A stretch of DNA of 64,000 nucleotides, from NCBI RefSeq assembly GCF_017491605.1, contig NZ_JAFGYY010000014.1:115871-179870 (forward strand), read 5' to 3'. Positions 8,189 to 17,310 of this stretch are shown piece after piece; position 1 is the stretch's first letter, and every line of letters starts with the position of its first letter. The stretch comes from Pseudomonas sp. 30_B (GTDB lineage Bacteria > Pseudomonadota > Gammaproteobacteria > Pseudomonadales > Pseudomonadaceae). Both the position numbers and the translations under genes were made by a program. The notes beneath the pieces are model-generated. The model was not told the DNA's origin. It saw nothing but the letters and a program-made list of their open reading frames with translations, and ran no database searches.

Positions 8189-8923
8189 TCAGCTTTCCAG
8201 TTGGCCCCCGGCCAGTGCGCACAGCTCGATGGAGTCGAGGATGTGCACTTCCTTGCCTTCGGCGGCGATCAGGCCGTTCTGCTGGAAGCGGGTGAACACG
8301 CGGGAGACGGTTTCCACCGCCAGGCCCAGGTAGTTGCCGATCTCGTTGCGCGACATGGCCAGGCGGAACTGCTGGGCCGAGAAGCCACGGGCGCGGAAAC
8401 GCGCGGAGAGGTTCACCAGGAAGGTGGCGATGCGCTCGTCGGCGGTCTTCTTCGACAGCAGCATCATCATCTGCTGGTCGTCGCGGATTTCGCGGCTCAT
8501 CACCCGCAGCAACTGGCGGCGCAACTGCGGCAGTTGCTCGGACAACTCGTCCAGGCGTTCGAAGGGAATCTCGCAGACCGAAGTGGTTTCCAGCGCCTGG
8601 GCCGATACCGGATAGCTCTCGGTGTCCATGCCGGACAGGCCGACCAGTTCGCTGGGCAGGTGGAAGCCGGTGATCTGCTCTTCACCGCCGTCGGTGATGC
8701 TGAAGGTCTTGAGTGCGCCGGAGCGAACCGCGAAGACCGAGCCGAAAGCGTCGCCCTGACGGAACAGGAATTCGCCTTTCTTCAGCGGCCGGCCGCGTTT
8801 GACGATTTCATCCAGGGCGTCCATGTCGCTGTGGTTGAGCGACAGGGGCAGGCAGAGAGGAGCCAGGCTGCAATCCTTGCAGTGCGCCTGGGGCAGGGCG
8901 CGCACTTTGATGGTTTCGGCCAT
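8189..8923 (-). CDS. anr: Anr, oxygen-sensing FNR-type global regulator
   Basis: Anr activates anaerobic and microaerobic genes when its oxygen-labile [4Fe-4S] cluster is intact. The protein is 244 residues, the usual length. Cluster ligands are visible as Cys15, Cys18, Cys24 and Cys117. A cyclic-nucleotide-type beta-barrel follows, then a C-terminal Crp-type helix-turn-helix, SRNEIGNYLGLAVETVSRVF, whose ExxSR pattern recognises TTGAT half-sites. Predicted targets in this window are hemN (box at 10618-10631) and the second cbb3 operon (box at 23194-23207). The ATG at 8923 matches known Anr N-termini (MAETIKVR). Only an isolated TTGAT half-site is seen upstream (near 8955), so autoregulation is not supported. 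Confidence 0.95.
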   Translation of the reverse strand: MAETIKVRALPQAHCKDCSLAPLCLPLSLNHSDMDALDEIVKRGRPLKKGEFLFRQGDAFGSVFAVRSGALKTFSITDGGEEQITGFHLPSELVGLSGMDTESYPVSAQALETTSVCEIPFERLDELSEQLPQLRRQLLRVMSREIRDDQQMMMLLSKKTADERIATFLVNLSARFRARGFSAQQFRLAMSRNEIGNYLGLAVETVSRVFTRFQQNGLIAAEGKEVHILDSIELCALAGGQLES

Positions 8924-9172
8924 GAGTGTTCCTTGAATGGGATGGCACACAAAAATCAAGGGTACCGCAGACGGCGGATCGGGCGCCAGTTGGCAGCCTG
9001 TCTGAATCGCAGGTTTCGGTAGGGAAAACGAGGGTTCTCGCGGGGCGCGGGAGGGTTCGAAATGCTTCGAAAAGGGCCGTCTCAGGGCTCTTCCCTCAGA
9101 TCAGGGCCAAGGACATATCCTGTTGCAATGGGTGCGACAGTCGACCTCTGCCGTCTGTCGCGTTGCCGCGGG

Positions 9173-10555
9173 TCAGATGACCCGCGAGAAGCGTTGCAGG
9201 TTCTGCGTCGGCAGGTAGCGATCGAACAACATGCAGAGGCTGCGCACCAGTAGCCGACCTGAGGCGCTGACATCGATGCCACGCGAATTGAGGTTGATCA
9301 GGCCGTCGGCAGCGAAGCGTTCGAGCTCCGGCCAGATTTCGTTGAAGTAGCCACGAAAATCGATGTTGTAGAGCTCTTCGATCTCCTCGAAGTCCAGCTG
9401 GAAGTGGCAGATCAGTTGCTGGATCACGGCGCGGCGGATGATGTCGTCCTTGTTGCAGTGCAGGCCGCGACGGGTGGCGAGCTGGCTCTGGTCCAGCGAG
9501 CTCTGGTAGTCGGCGATGTCGCTGCTGTTCTGGCTGTAGAGGTCGCCGATCTGGCTGATCGCCGAGACGCCGAGCCCGACCAGGTCGCAATGGCCGTGGG
9601 TGGTGTAGCCCTGGAAGTTGCGTTGCAGGGTGCCGTCTTCCTGGGCCATGGAAAGCTCGTCGTCCGGCAGGGCGAAGTGGTCCATGCCGATGTAGCGGTA
9701 GCCGGCGGCTTCCAGCTGTTCGGTGGTGCGCTGGAGCATTTCCAGCTTCTGGCCGGGGGAGGGCAGGTCGTCGGCGTTGATCCGCCGTTGCGGCATGAAG
9801 CGTTCCGGCAGGTGTGCGTAGTTGAACACCGACAGCCGGTTGGGTTGCAGGGCGATGACCTGTTCGACGGTGCGTGCGAAGCTGTCGGGATTCTGCTTGG
9901 GCAGGCCGTAGATCAGGTCGATGTTGATCGAACGGTATTGCAGGGTGCGCGCGGCGTCGATGACGGCGCGGGTTTCGTCGAGGCTCTGCAGGCGATTCAC
10001 GGCCTGCTGCACCTCCAGGTTGAAGTCCTGCACGCCGAGGCTGATGCGGTTGAAGCCCAGCTCGCGGAGCAGGCCCATGGTCGACCAGTCGGCTTCGCGC
10101 GGATCGATCTCGATGCCGTAGTCGCCGGAGTCGTCGTCGAGAAGGTTGAAGTGCGTGCGCAACTGGCTCATCAGTTCGCGCAACTGGCCGGAGCTGAGGA
10201 AGGTCGGGGTACCGCCGCCAAAGTGCAGTTGCTCGACCTGTTGCTGGCGACCCAGATGGCGGCTGACGATCTCGATCTCGCGGATCAGCCGGGCGAGGTA
10301 GGGCGCGCTGCGGCCGCGGTCCTTGGTGATGACCTTGTTGCAGGCGCAGTAGTAGCAGATGTTCGCGCAGAACGGGATGTGCACGTAGAGCGAGAGCGGG
10401 CGCTGGGCCTTCTGGCTATCGCGCAGCGCATGCAGCAGGTCGAAGGGTCCGACGCCTTCGTGGAACTGCACGGCTGTGGGATAGGAGGTGTAGCGTGGGC
10501 CGGACAGATCGTAGCGGCGTATCAGATCTGCGTCCCAGCGAATATTGTCGAGCAT
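9173..10555 (-). CDS. hemN: Oxygen-independent coproporphyrinogen III oxidase
   Basis: HemN is a radical SAM enzyme that decarboxylates coproporphyrinogen III to protoporphyrinogen IX without oxygen, allowing haem synthesis under anaerobiosis. The protein is 460 residues. The CxxxCxxC cluster motif is Cys63, Cys67 and Cys70, with the family's extra Cys72, and FGGGTPTFL near residue 112 binds SAM. The N-terminal YDLSGPRYTSYPTA motif is specific to true HemN rather than HemW. A one-mismatch Anr box (10618-10631) sits about 70 bases upstream of the ATG, so induction by Anr is expected. The haem it makes would supply the cbb3 oxidases encoded next door. Confidence 0.95.
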   Translation of the reverse strand: MLDNIRWDADLIRRYDLSGPRYTSYPTAVQFHEGVGPFDLLHALRDSQKAQRPLSLYVHIPFCANICYYCACNKVITKDRGRSAPYLARLIREIEIVSRHLGRQQQVEQLHFGGGTPTFLSSGQLRELMSQLRTHFNLLDDDSGDYGIEIDPREADWSTMGLLRELGFNRISLGVQDFNLEVQQAVNRLQSLDETRAVIDAARTLQYRSINIDLIYGLPKQNPDSFARTVEQVIALQPNRLSVFNYAHLPERFMPQRRINADDLPSPGQKLEMLQRTTEQLEAAGYRYIGMDHFALPDDELSMAQEDGTLQRNFQGYTTHGHCDLVGLGVSAISQIGDLYSQNSSDIADYQSSLDQSQLATRRGLHCNKDDIIRRAVIQQLICHFQLDFEEIEELYNIDFRGYFNEIWPELERFAADGLINLNSRGIDVSASGRLLVRSLCMLFDRYLPTQNLQRFSRVI

Positions 10556-10617
10556 GCCGAGGTCCCCGGTTGGCGAGCTTTTCCCGCGCAGTCTAGGGAG
10601 AGTCCGACAAGGGCCTG

Positions 10618-10631
10618 TTGACCTGTATCAA
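10618..10631 (-). promoter_or_regulatory. Anr/FNR box upstream of hemN
   Basis: On the minus strand it reads TTGATACAGGTCAA, one mismatch from TTGAT-N4-ATCAA. Its centre is about 69 bases upstream of the hemN ATG, so a class II promoter (box at -41.5) would leave a leader of about 28 bases. It overlaps the stop codon of the upstream membrane-protein gene. Confidence 0.75.
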
Positions 10632-11353
10632 GCGGCTTTGTGGTGGGTATGGCTGGCGCTGGCGTGCATCTCGTGGCCCATGATCCACGCCTGGTGCGGA
10701 CCGGGCAGGGTCCAGAGGCCGAAGAGGATGACCAGGATGCCGCCGGCCATGCGCACGCTGCGTTTGCGCAGCAGGGCGGTGATGCGCTCGGCGGCAAGCC
10801 CGGTGGCCAGCAGCACCGGCCAGGTGCCCAGGCCGAAGGCGAGCATCAGCAGCGCGCTGTCCACCGCCGAGCCCTGGCTGGTGGCCCACAGCAGAGTGCT
10901 GTAGACCAGGCCGCAGGGCAACCAGCCCCACAGGGCGCCCAGCAGCAGCGCACGGGGAACCGTGGCGACCGGCAGCAGGCGGCTGGCGAAGGGCTGGATG
11001 TGCTTCCACAGGCCGCGACCCAGGGCTTCGATGCGGGTCAGGCCGCTCCACCAGCCTGCCAGGTACAGGCCCATGGCGATTAGCAGCAGCCCGGCAACGA
11101 CGCGCAGGGCCGAGGCGAACGGCGTGCGGGCGATGGCCCAGCCGGCGAGACCGAGGAGCAGGCCCGCGCAGGCGTAGCTGAGGATACGTCCGAGGTTGTA
11201 GGCCAGCAGCAGGCGCAGGCGTCGGGCCCGCTGCTCCGGCGGAATCGCCAGGGTCAGCGCGCCCATCAGGCCGCCGCACATGCCCAGGCAGTGACCACCG
11301 CCGAGCAGGCCGAGGATCAGCGCCGACGCCAGCAGGGGCGCCAGCTCAGGCAT
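10628..11353 (-). CDS. DsbD_2/TauE-SafE-like membrane protein of the cbb3 assembly cluster
   Basis: A 241-residue membrane protein with about six hydrophobic segments. It carries GGGHCLGMCGG near residue 18 and WLPCGLVYS near residue 143, cysteine motifs characteristic of the sulfite-exporter/DsbD_2-like family found in cco assembly clusters and often thought to handle copper. The C-terminus is rich in histidine and methionine (HEMHASASHTHH), consistent with metal binding. It overlaps the end of ccoS by eight bases and closes the ccoGHIS operon. A role in copper or redox delivery to cbb3 oxidase is an inference from context. Confidence 0.75.
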   Translation of the reverse strand: MPELAPLLASALILGLLGGGHCLGMCGGLMGALTLAIPPEQRARRLRLLLAYNLGRILSYACAGLLLGLAGWAIARTPFASALRVVAGLLLIAMGLYLAGWWSGLTRIEALGRGLWKHIQPFASRLLPVATVPRALLLGALWGWLPCGLVYSTLLWATSQGSAVDSALLMLAFGLGTWPVLLATGLAAERITALLRKRSVRMAGGILVILFGLWTLPGPHQAWIMGHEMHASASHTHHKAA

Positions 11354-11564
11354 CGCGCTTGTCCTTCTGGCCCTTGTGCTCGTCCTGGCCTTCGGCTTCG
11401 TCGATGCCGGCCTGGTGCTTGGGGTCCTCGTCGTCGAACAGGATGCTGTGGGCCGGGCTGTCCATGTCGTCGTACTGGCCGCTATTCACCGCCCAGAAGA
11501 AGATGCAGATGCAGATGCCGACGATCAGCACGGCGATCGGGATCATGACGTAGAGTGCGGGCAT
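11346..11564 (-). CDS. ccoS: CcoS, cbb3 oxidase maturation protein
   Basis: CcoS is a small membrane protein needed to insert haem and copper into cbb3 oxidase. The 72-residue sequence has one N-terminal transmembrane helix (VMIPIAVLIVGICICIFFWAV) followed by the family's SGQYDDMDSPAHSILFDD motif near residue 28 and a charged tail. It lies one base after ccoI and overlaps the next gene by eight bases, so all are translated from one message. Confidence 0.92.
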   Translation of the reverse strand: MPALYVMIPIAVLIVGICICIFFWAVNSGQYDDMDSPAHSILFDDEDPKHQAGIDEAEGQDEHKGQKDKRDA

Positions 11565-11565
11565 T

Positions 11566-14043
11566 TCAACTCCGTGGCAGCGCCGGGCTCGTCTCCAGGA
11601 CGGCCGGGCGCGCGGTGGTCGCCGAGGAGGCGTCGACGGCCCTGGGCAGCCGGGTCAGGCGCAGGGCGTTGAGCACCACGGTCAGCGAGCTGATCGACAT
11701 GCCCACCGCGGCCCACACGGGCGTGATCCAGCCAAGGGCGGCGAAGGGCAACATGAGCCCATTGTACAACCCTGCCCAGATCAGGTTCTCGATGATCACC
11801 CGGCGGGTGCGCCGTGCCAGGCTGAAGGCTTGCACCAGGCTGTCCAGGCGGTTGGACAGGAGTACGGCGTCGGCGCTGGTCTTGGCCAAGTCGGTGGCCG
11901 AGCCCATGGCGACGCTGATGTCGGCGGCCGCCAGCACCGGCACGTCGTTCACGCCGTCACCCAGCATCAGCACGCGACGGCCTTCCTGGTGCAGCTGGCG
12001 CAGGACTTCCAGCTTGTCGTCCGGGCGCAGGCCGCCCCGGCAGTCGTCGATGTCCAGCTCGGCAGCCACCTGGCCGACCATGGGCGAGCTGTCGCCGGAG
12101 AGCAACAGAGTCCGCCAGCCACGGCTGCGGCAGGCGTCGAGGAGGGCCGCGGCGTCTTCGCGGATGCGGTCGTCGAGCACCAGCCAGGCCAGCGCGCCGC
12201 GCTCATCCCCGAGCAGCAGCCATTGGCCGGGTTCCTGCGGGTGCGCAGGTGCCACGCCTTGGCTCAGGGCGCAGACGAAGGACGGCTCGCCAATGCGCAG
12301 GCGGCGTTCGCCGACGCGACCCTCCAGGCCCAGGCCGGGATGGCTTTCGACGCCCTCGGCCGGCTGCGGCGCACGGCCGAAGGCGCGGGCGATGGGATGT
12401 TCCGAGCGGTTTTCCAGTGCCGCCGCCAGCGCCAGGCAGGTGTCGCTGTCCAGCTCGCCCAGCGGGCGTACCGCGCGCAGGGTCAGGCGGCCTTCGGTGA
12501 GGGTGCCGGTCTTGTCGAAGATCACCGTGTCGATATGGTTCAGGCCTTCCAGCACGTGGCCGCGAGTCACCAGCAGGCCGAGCCTGTGCAGGCTGCCGGT
12601 GGCGGCGGTGAGCGCGGTGGGCGTGGCCAGGGAGAGGGCGCAGGGGCAGGTCGCCACCAGCATCGCCAGCACCACCCAGAAGGCGCGGGAGGCGTCGTGC
12701 TGCCACCAGAACAGGCCGACTACGGCGGCCAGCACCAGCAGCGCGACGAGGAACCACTGCGCGGCCTTGTCGGCGAGTTCGGCGAGGCGCGGCTTGTCCG
12801 ACTGGGCGCGTTCCAGCAGACGGACGATGGCGGAGAGCCGGCTGTCGCTGCCGAGGGCGCCGACCCGTACGGTCAGCGGGCCTTCCACGTTCAGGGTGCC
12901 GCCGGTGACGTTGTCGCCGGTCTGGCGCGGTTGCGGCAGGTATTCGCCGGTGAGCAGGGATTCGTCGATGCTGGACTGGCCATCGAGGATCTGGCCGTCG
13001 GCGGGAATCACCGCGCCGGGCTGCACCAGTACGCGGTCGCCGACGTTCAGCTCGCTGAGCAGCACGCGGGTGCTCTGGCCGCTCGCGTCCAGGCGCAGGC
13101 AGGAGGCGGGCAGCAGGTTGACCAGTTGTGCGGTGGCCGCAGCGGTGCGCTCGCGAGCACGGCGCTCCAGGTAGCGGCCGGAGAGCAGGAACAGGGCGAA
13201 CATGCCGACGGCGTCGAAATACAGGTCGCCGCTGCCGGTGATGGCGGTCCAGATGCCGGCCAGGTAGGCGCCGCCGATGGCCAGGGAGACCGAGACGTCC
13301 ATGGTCAGGTGGCGGGTGCGCAGGTCGCGCAGGGCGCCGCGGAAGAACGGCTGGCAGGAGTAGAAGACGATCGGCGTGGTGAGGAACATCGCCACCCAGC
13401 GCAGGATTTCGTGAAGCTCGGGGCTGAGGTCGATGTTGAATTCCGGCCAGGTGGCCATGGTCGCCATCATCGCCTGGAACCACAGCAGGCCGGCGACGCC
13501 CAGCTGGCGCAGGGAGCGGCGGTTTTCTTCGTGCAGTTGCTCGGCGGCGCGGTCGGGCTGGTAGGGGTGGGCGGCGTAGCCGATCTTGCGCAGTTCGGCG
13601 AGCAGCGCGCTCAGGGGCATCTGGCTGTCGGACCAGCGCACGTGCAGGCGGTGGTTGGACAGGTTGAGGCCGGCCTCGGCAATGGCCGGCAGGCCCTTGA
13701 GGTGCTTCTCGATCAGCCAGCCGCAGGCGGCGCAGCTGATGCCTTCGAGTATCAGGGTGGTTTCCGCCAGCTCGCCGTCGTGGCGGACGAAGGGTTGCTG
13801 CACGTCGGGGCGGTCGAACAGTTTCAGCTCGTCGCTGAGCTGTTCGGGCAATACGTCGGGGTTGGGCGCCGCTTCGGTGCGGTGGCGGTAGTAGCCTTCC
13901 AGGCCGCCGGCGACGATGGCTTCGGCCACGGCCTGGCAGCCCGGGCAGCAGAATTCGCGGGTTTCACCAAGGACCTGCGCCGTGAAACGGCTGCCGGCGG
14001 GAACCGGCAGGGCGCAGTGGTAGCAGGGCAGCGGGGCGCTCAT
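11566..14043 (-). CDS. ccoI: CcoI, copper-exporting P-type ATPase for oxidase assembly
   Basis: CcoI (FixI/CopA2 type) pumps Cu(I) out of the cytoplasm to supply the Cu-B centre of cbb3 oxidase. The 825-residue protein begins with a cysteine-rich segment (Cys7, Cys10, Cys32, Cys33, Cys36) and a heavy-metal domain with CAAC at 104-107. The rest shows P1B ATPase hallmarks: TGEYLP actuator loop, CPC in a transmembrane helix (TCPCALSLATPTA), phosphorylation motif DKTGTLT and GDGVNDVPVLAAADISVAMG. The N-terminal cysteine segment is typical of the CcoI subgroup. Its start overlaps the ccoH stop by four bases. Confidence 0.93.
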   Translation of the reverse strand: MSAPLPCYHCALPVPAGSRFTAQVLGETREFCCPGCQAVAEAIVAGGLEGYYRHRTEAAPNPDVLPEQLSDELKLFDRPDVQQPFVRHDGELAETTLILEGISCAACGWLIEKHLKGLPAIAEAGLNLSNHRLHVRWSDSQMPLSALLAELRKIGYAAHPYQPDRAAEQLHEENRRSLRQLGVAGLLWFQAMMATMATWPEFNIDLSPELHEILRWVAMFLTTPIVFYSCQPFFRGALRDLRTRHLTMDVSVSLAIGGAYLAGIWTAITGSGDLYFDAVGMFALFLLSGRYLERRARERTAAATAQLVNLLPASCLRLDASGQSTRVLLSELNVGDRVLVQPGAVIPADGQILDGQSSIDESLLTGEYLPQPRQTGDNVTGGTLNVEGPLTVRVGALGSDSRLSAIVRLLERAQSDKPRLAELADKAAQWFLVALLVLAAVVGLFWWQHDASRAFWVVLAMLVATCPCALSLATPTALTAATGSLHRLGLLVTRGHVLEGLNHIDTVIFDKTGTLTEGRLTLRAVRPLGELDSDTCLALAAALENRSEHPIARAFGRAPQPAEGVESHPGLGLEGRVGERRLRIGEPSFVCALSQGVAPAHPQEPGQWLLLGDERGALAWLVLDDRIREDAAALLDACRSRGWRTLLLSGDSSPMVGQVAAELDIDDCRGGLRPDDKLEVLRQLHQEGRRVLMLGDGVNDVPVLAAADISVAMGSATDLAKTSADAVLLSNRLDSLVQAFSLARRTRRVIIENLIWAGLYNGLMLPFAALGWITPVWAAVGMSISSLTVVLNALRLTRLPRAVDASSATTARPAVLETSPALPRS

Positions 14044-14585
14044 GGGCGCTGAGCTTCGTCTCCGCTGAGGGGCTCGTCGCCAAGGACGAACGAACCGCCG
14101 GGGGCGACTTTCTCTTCTTCGAACAGGCGCCAGGCCTGGCCGTTTTCCTGGCCGAGCAGTTCGATGAAGCGACGGCCATTGACGGCGGCGTCGAGGCTGC
14201 CGGTGTAGCGGCCGGGCTGGGCCGGGCTGGGCAGCAGCTCGATGTGCTTGTCCTGGGCTTCCAGGGTGGGGGAGAGCAGGTTGAGGGTGAGCTTGTCCGG
14301 GTGGCTGTCGCCGGAGAGGCGCAGGTCGATCTCGCCGGTCAGTTCGTCGAAACTGATCTTCGCCTGCAGCTTGAGCTGCTGCGCCAGGTGCTCACGGTCC
14401 AGGGAGCGGTTGATGCCCTTGCCGGCCTCGTAGTAGTTGTCGCTGACCAGGGAGTCCTGGTTGTTCACTGCGATGTTGACCATCATCAGGCTGAGGAACA
14501 CCGAGATGCCCAGCATGCCGATGATGATCCATGGCCAGAGGTGCTTGTACCAGGGTTCCACGGGCGTTTTCATTGCCGATTGCAT
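14040..14585 (-). CDS. ccoH: CcoH (FixH-family) cbb3 assembly protein
   Basis: CcoH is an integral membrane protein that associates with assembling cbb3 oxidase. The sequence has one transmembrane helix (WPWIIIGMLGISVFLSLMMVNIAV, about residues 16-39) followed by NNQDSLVSDNYYEAGKGINR, the FixH signature, and a periplasmic beta domain. The ATG at 14585 gives 181 residues; an internal ATG at 14573 (MKTPVEPWY) is an equally good alternative, since the purine-rich leader GAGAGAAAAGAGA can serve either. It overlaps ccoI by four bases and lies about 130 bases downstream of ccoG. Confidence 0.88.
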   Translation of the reverse strand: MQSAMKTPVEPWYKHLWPWIIIGMLGISVFLSLMMVNIAVNNQDSLVSDNYYEAGKGINRSLDREHLAQQLKLQAKISFDELTGEIDLRLSGDSHPDKLTLNLLSPTLEAQDKHIELLPSPAQPGRYTGSLDAAVNGRRFIELLGQENGQAWRLFEEEKVAPGGSFVLGDEPLSGDEAQRP

Positions 14586-14716
14586 TCTCTTTTCTCTCAC
14601 TGGAATGGCCCGCGCTGTCGCGGTCTGCCCGTTGCAGGGGCGGGCGGATTCTACGTGCTTCGTCCGGCACTGGCACCCCATGTGCAACATGGGGTGCCAA
14701 TTGGTTCAGCTGCGGT

Positions 14717-16132
14717 TCAACGAACGCGCGGGCCGATGAAGCGGCTGGAGGATTCCTTGCTGATGGACGGATTGTCCACCGACTGGATGGTGAAGCTGAT
14801 CTCGTTGGTGGTGGAGGGCAGCTTCTCCGGATCGATGGAGAGCTCCACCGGCATGCTGACGATGTCGCCGGCGGCCACCGAGATTTCCTTCTTGCCTTCC
14901 AGGATCAGGCCGTCGAGGCCCTTGGCGCCAAGCACGTAGGTGTGATCCTGCTGATCCTTGTTCATGATCTTCAGGCTGTACACGTTCTCGATCCGGCCTT
15001 CGGCGTTCTCGCGGTAGAGCACGCGGTCCTTGCTGACGTCGAAGCCTACCAGCGGACGGATGATCACGGCGGTGATCAGCAGGCCGATCATCAGGCACAG
15101 GGCGATGGCGTAGCCGATCAGGCGCGGGCGCACCAGGTGGGTCTTCTGCCCGGACAGGTTGTGCTCGGTGGTGTAGCTGATCAACCCGCGCGGGTAGTTC
15201 ATCTTGTCCATGATGCTGTCGCAGGCGTCGATGCACGCGGCGCAGCCGATGCACTCGATCTGCAGGCCGTCGCGGATGTCGATGCCGGTGGGGCAGACCT
15301 GTACGCACATGGTGCAGTCGATGCAGTCACCCAGGCCCTGGGCCTTGTAGTCGATGCCCTTCTTGCGCGGGCCACGGCTTTCGCCGCGGCGCGGGTCGTA
15401 GGAGACGATCAGGGTGTCCTTGTCGAACATCACGCTCTGGAAGCGCGCATAGGGACACATGTAGATGCACACCTGTTCGCGCAGCCAGCCGGCGTTGCCG
15501 TAGGTGGCGAGGGTGAAGAAGCCGACCCAGAAATAGGCCCAGCCATCGGCCTGGCCGGTGACCAGGTCGGGCAGCAGCTCGCGCATGGAGGCGAAGTAGC
15601 CGACGAAGGTCAGGCCGGTGACCAGGCCGATCAGCAGCCACAGGCTGTGCTTGGCGACCTTGCGCAGGACTTTCTGGCCGCTCATGGGAGCTTTGTCCAG
15701 CTTCATGCGCTGGTTGCGGTCACCCTCGGTGACCTTTTCGCACCACATGAAGATCCAGGTCCACACGCTCTGCGGGCAGGTGTAGCCGCACCAGACGCGG
15801 CCGGCGAATACGGTGATGAAGAACAGGCCGAAGGCGGCAATGATCAGCAGGCCGGAGAGGAGGATGAAGTCCTGCGGCCAGAAGGTCGCGCCGAAGATGT
15901 AGAACTTGCGCTCGGGCAGGTCCCAGAGGACTGCCTGGCGGCCGTTCCAGGTCAACCAGACGGTGCCGAAGTAGAGGAGGAAGAGGAAGGCGCCTCCAGC
16001 CATTCGGAGATTTCGGAAGAATCCGGTGAAGGCTCGGGTGTAGATTTTTTCCCGAGAGGCATAAAGGTCGACAGTTTCACCCTTGCCCTTGGTGGGCGGA
16101 GTGACGTCCTGGACGGGAATCTGTTTGCTCAT
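14717..16132 (-). CDS. ccoG: CcoG, cupric reductase of cbb3 assembly
   Basis: CcoG is a membrane-bound iron-sulfur protein reported to reduce Cu(II) to Cu(I) for oxidase assembly. The 471-residue protein has several transmembrane helices, CGYTCPQSVWTW and CIYMCPYARF motifs, two ferredoxin-like clusters (CIDCTMCVQVCP and CIGCAACIDACD, about residues 255-295) and a C-terminal immunoglobulin-like domain. The ATG at 16132 (MSKQIPVQDV) is chosen as it matches the family N-terminus; an extension to 16174 is unsupported. It heads the ccoG-ccoH-ccoI-ccoS cluster and lies downstream of the first oxidase operon, separated by a hairpin. Confidence 0.93.
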   Translation of the reverse strand: MSKQIPVQDVTPPTKGKGETVDLYASREKIYTRAFTGFFRNLRMAGGAFLFLLYFGTVWLTWNGRQAVLWDLPERKFYIFGATFWPQDFILLSGLLIIAAFGLFFITVFAGRVWCGYTCPQSVWTWIFMWCEKVTEGDRNQRMKLDKAPMSGQKVLRKVAKHSLWLLIGLVTGLTFVGYFASMRELLPDLVTGQADGWAYFWVGFFTLATYGNAGWLREQVCIYMCPYARFQSVMFDKDTLIVSYDPRRGESRGPRKKGIDYKAQGLGDCIDCTMCVQVCPTGIDIRDGLQIECIGCAACIDACDSIMDKMNYPRGLISYTTEHNLSGQKTHLVRPRLIGYAIALCLMIGLLITAVIIRPLVGFDVSKDRVLYRENAEGRIENVYSLKIMNKDQQDHTYVLGAKGLDGLILEGKKEISVAAGDIVSMPVELSIDPEKLPSTTNEISFTIQSVDNPSISKESSSRFIGPRVR

Positions 16133-16281
16133 CAGTGCATTCCACGGCAGCGGGAGGGCGCCCTGTCGATACATGCCGAGCAGGGTCAGAATAGGCTTGC
16201 ACGCCTCACAATGATACGGCGTGGTGGGTGTTGCAACGGTGCGACAGTTGGTCGCGCAAGGAATTATGGACCCAGAAATAG

Positions 16282-16311
16282 AGCGGCGCCGGTGTAGGAA
16301 CCGGCGCCGCT
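16282..16311 (-). terminator. Hairpin terminator after ccoP1
   Basis: AGCGGCGCCGG pairs with CCGGCGCCGCT around a short loop, 34 bases beyond the ccoP1 stop. On the minus strand it is followed by CTATTTCTGG. It separates the first oxidase operon from ccoG. Confidence 0.65.
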
Positions 16312-16344
16312 GGGGTGTCGCTTTTGGAGTAGGGGAGGGGAGGC

Positions 16345-17310
16345 TTATTCGGCGCTCTTCTCACCTTCGCCATGGGACAGGCTGTACACGTAGGCAGCGA
16401 GCAGGTGGACCTGGTCCTTGCCCAGACGTTCCAGCTGAGCCGGCATCTGGCCCTGACGGCCGTAACGGATGGTCTGCTGCAGCTGGGCGAAGCTCGAGCC
16501 GTAGATGAACGCGGCCGGGTGGGTCAGGTTAGGTGCGCCCATGGCGGCGGTGCCTTTGCCTTCCGGACCGTGGCAAGCCACGCAGTTGGTCTGGAAGATC
16601 TTCTGGCCGTTGGCAACCTGCTCGTCAGTCACGCCTTCGGGGGCCTTGCGGCCGTCCAGCTTGGTGGTGACGAAGGCAGCTACGTCGTGAACGCCGGCAT
16701 CGCCGAGGACTTCGCCCCAAGCCGGCATGGCCGCGTGGCGACCGCCTTCGATGGTGGCAACGATGTCCTTCGGCTCGCCGCCCCAGCGCCAGTCGGCGTC
16801 GGTCAGGTTCGGGAAGCCGTGGGCGCCCTTGGCGTCGGAGCCGTGGCAGACCGAGCAGTTGGAAGCGAACAGGCGGTTACCCATTTTCAGGGCCTGCTCG
16901 TCCTTGGCCACGTCCTCGATCGGCATGGCGCCGAACTTGGCGTACAGCGGGCCGTACTTCTCGTCGGCCTTGGCCATTTCCTTTTCCCACTGGTGCACAC
17001 CGGTCCAGCCGGCCTGACCGTTGGCGAACTCGTTCTTGTCCTGGTAGCCCGGCAGCAGGCCTTTCCAGTTGCCCAGGCCCGGGTACAGGGCCAGGTAGGC
17101 GAGGGCGAAGACGAAGGTGGCCACGAACAGCATGAACCACCATTTCGGCAGCGGGTTGTCGTACTCCTCGATACCGTCGAAGGCATGGCCAACGGTCTCG
17201 TCGGTGGCTTCGCTGCGCTGGCCGCGGCGGGTAGCGAACAGCAGCCACGCCAGGGCGAAGATGGTGCCCAGGGTAAGTACGGTGACGTACAGACTCCAGA
17301 AGGTTGTCAT
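16345..17310 (-). CDS. ccoP1: Cbb3 oxidase subunit III, copy 1 (dihaem cytochrome c)
   Basis: CcoP carries electrons from soluble cytochrome c to CcoO. The 321-residue protein has two N-terminal membrane segments (about 4-25 and 57-77) with the family stretch HAFDGIEEYDNPLPKWW between them, and two haem c sites, CSVCH at 152-156 and CVACH at 243-247. Axial methionines are probably in HAAMPAWG and QGQMPAQ. It overlaps ccoQ1 by four bases. Compared with ccoP2 it has an insertion of about 13 residues around 91-110 and a different C-terminus. Confidence 0.95.
   Translation of the reverse strand: MTTFWSLYVTVLTLGTIFALAWLLFATRRGQRSEATDETVGHAFDGIEEYDNPLPKWWFMLFVATFVFALAYLALYPGLGNWKGLLPGYQDKNEFANGQAGWTGVHQWEKEMAKADEKYGPLYAKFGAMPIEDVAKDEQALKMGNRLFASNCSVCHGSDAKGAHGFPNLTDADWRWGGEPKDIVATIEGGRHAAMPAWGEVLGDAGVHDVAAFVTTKLDGRKAPEGVTDEQVANGQKIFQTNCVACHGPEGKGTAAMGAPNLTHPAAFIYGSSFAQLQQTIRYGRQGQMPAQLERLGKDQVHLLAAYVYSLSHGEGEKSAE

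Noticed and set aside
8940..8965. Possible Anr autoregulatory site upstream of anr
   Set aside because: A single TTGAT half-site followed by TTTTGTGTG does not fit TTGAT-N4-ATCAA.
11830..14052. Long open frame (740 codons) on the plus strand opposite ccoI
   Set aside because: It is antisense to a clear P-type ATPase and its translation shows no domain, only the Ala/Gly/Val-rich composition expected of a shadow frame in high-GC DNA.
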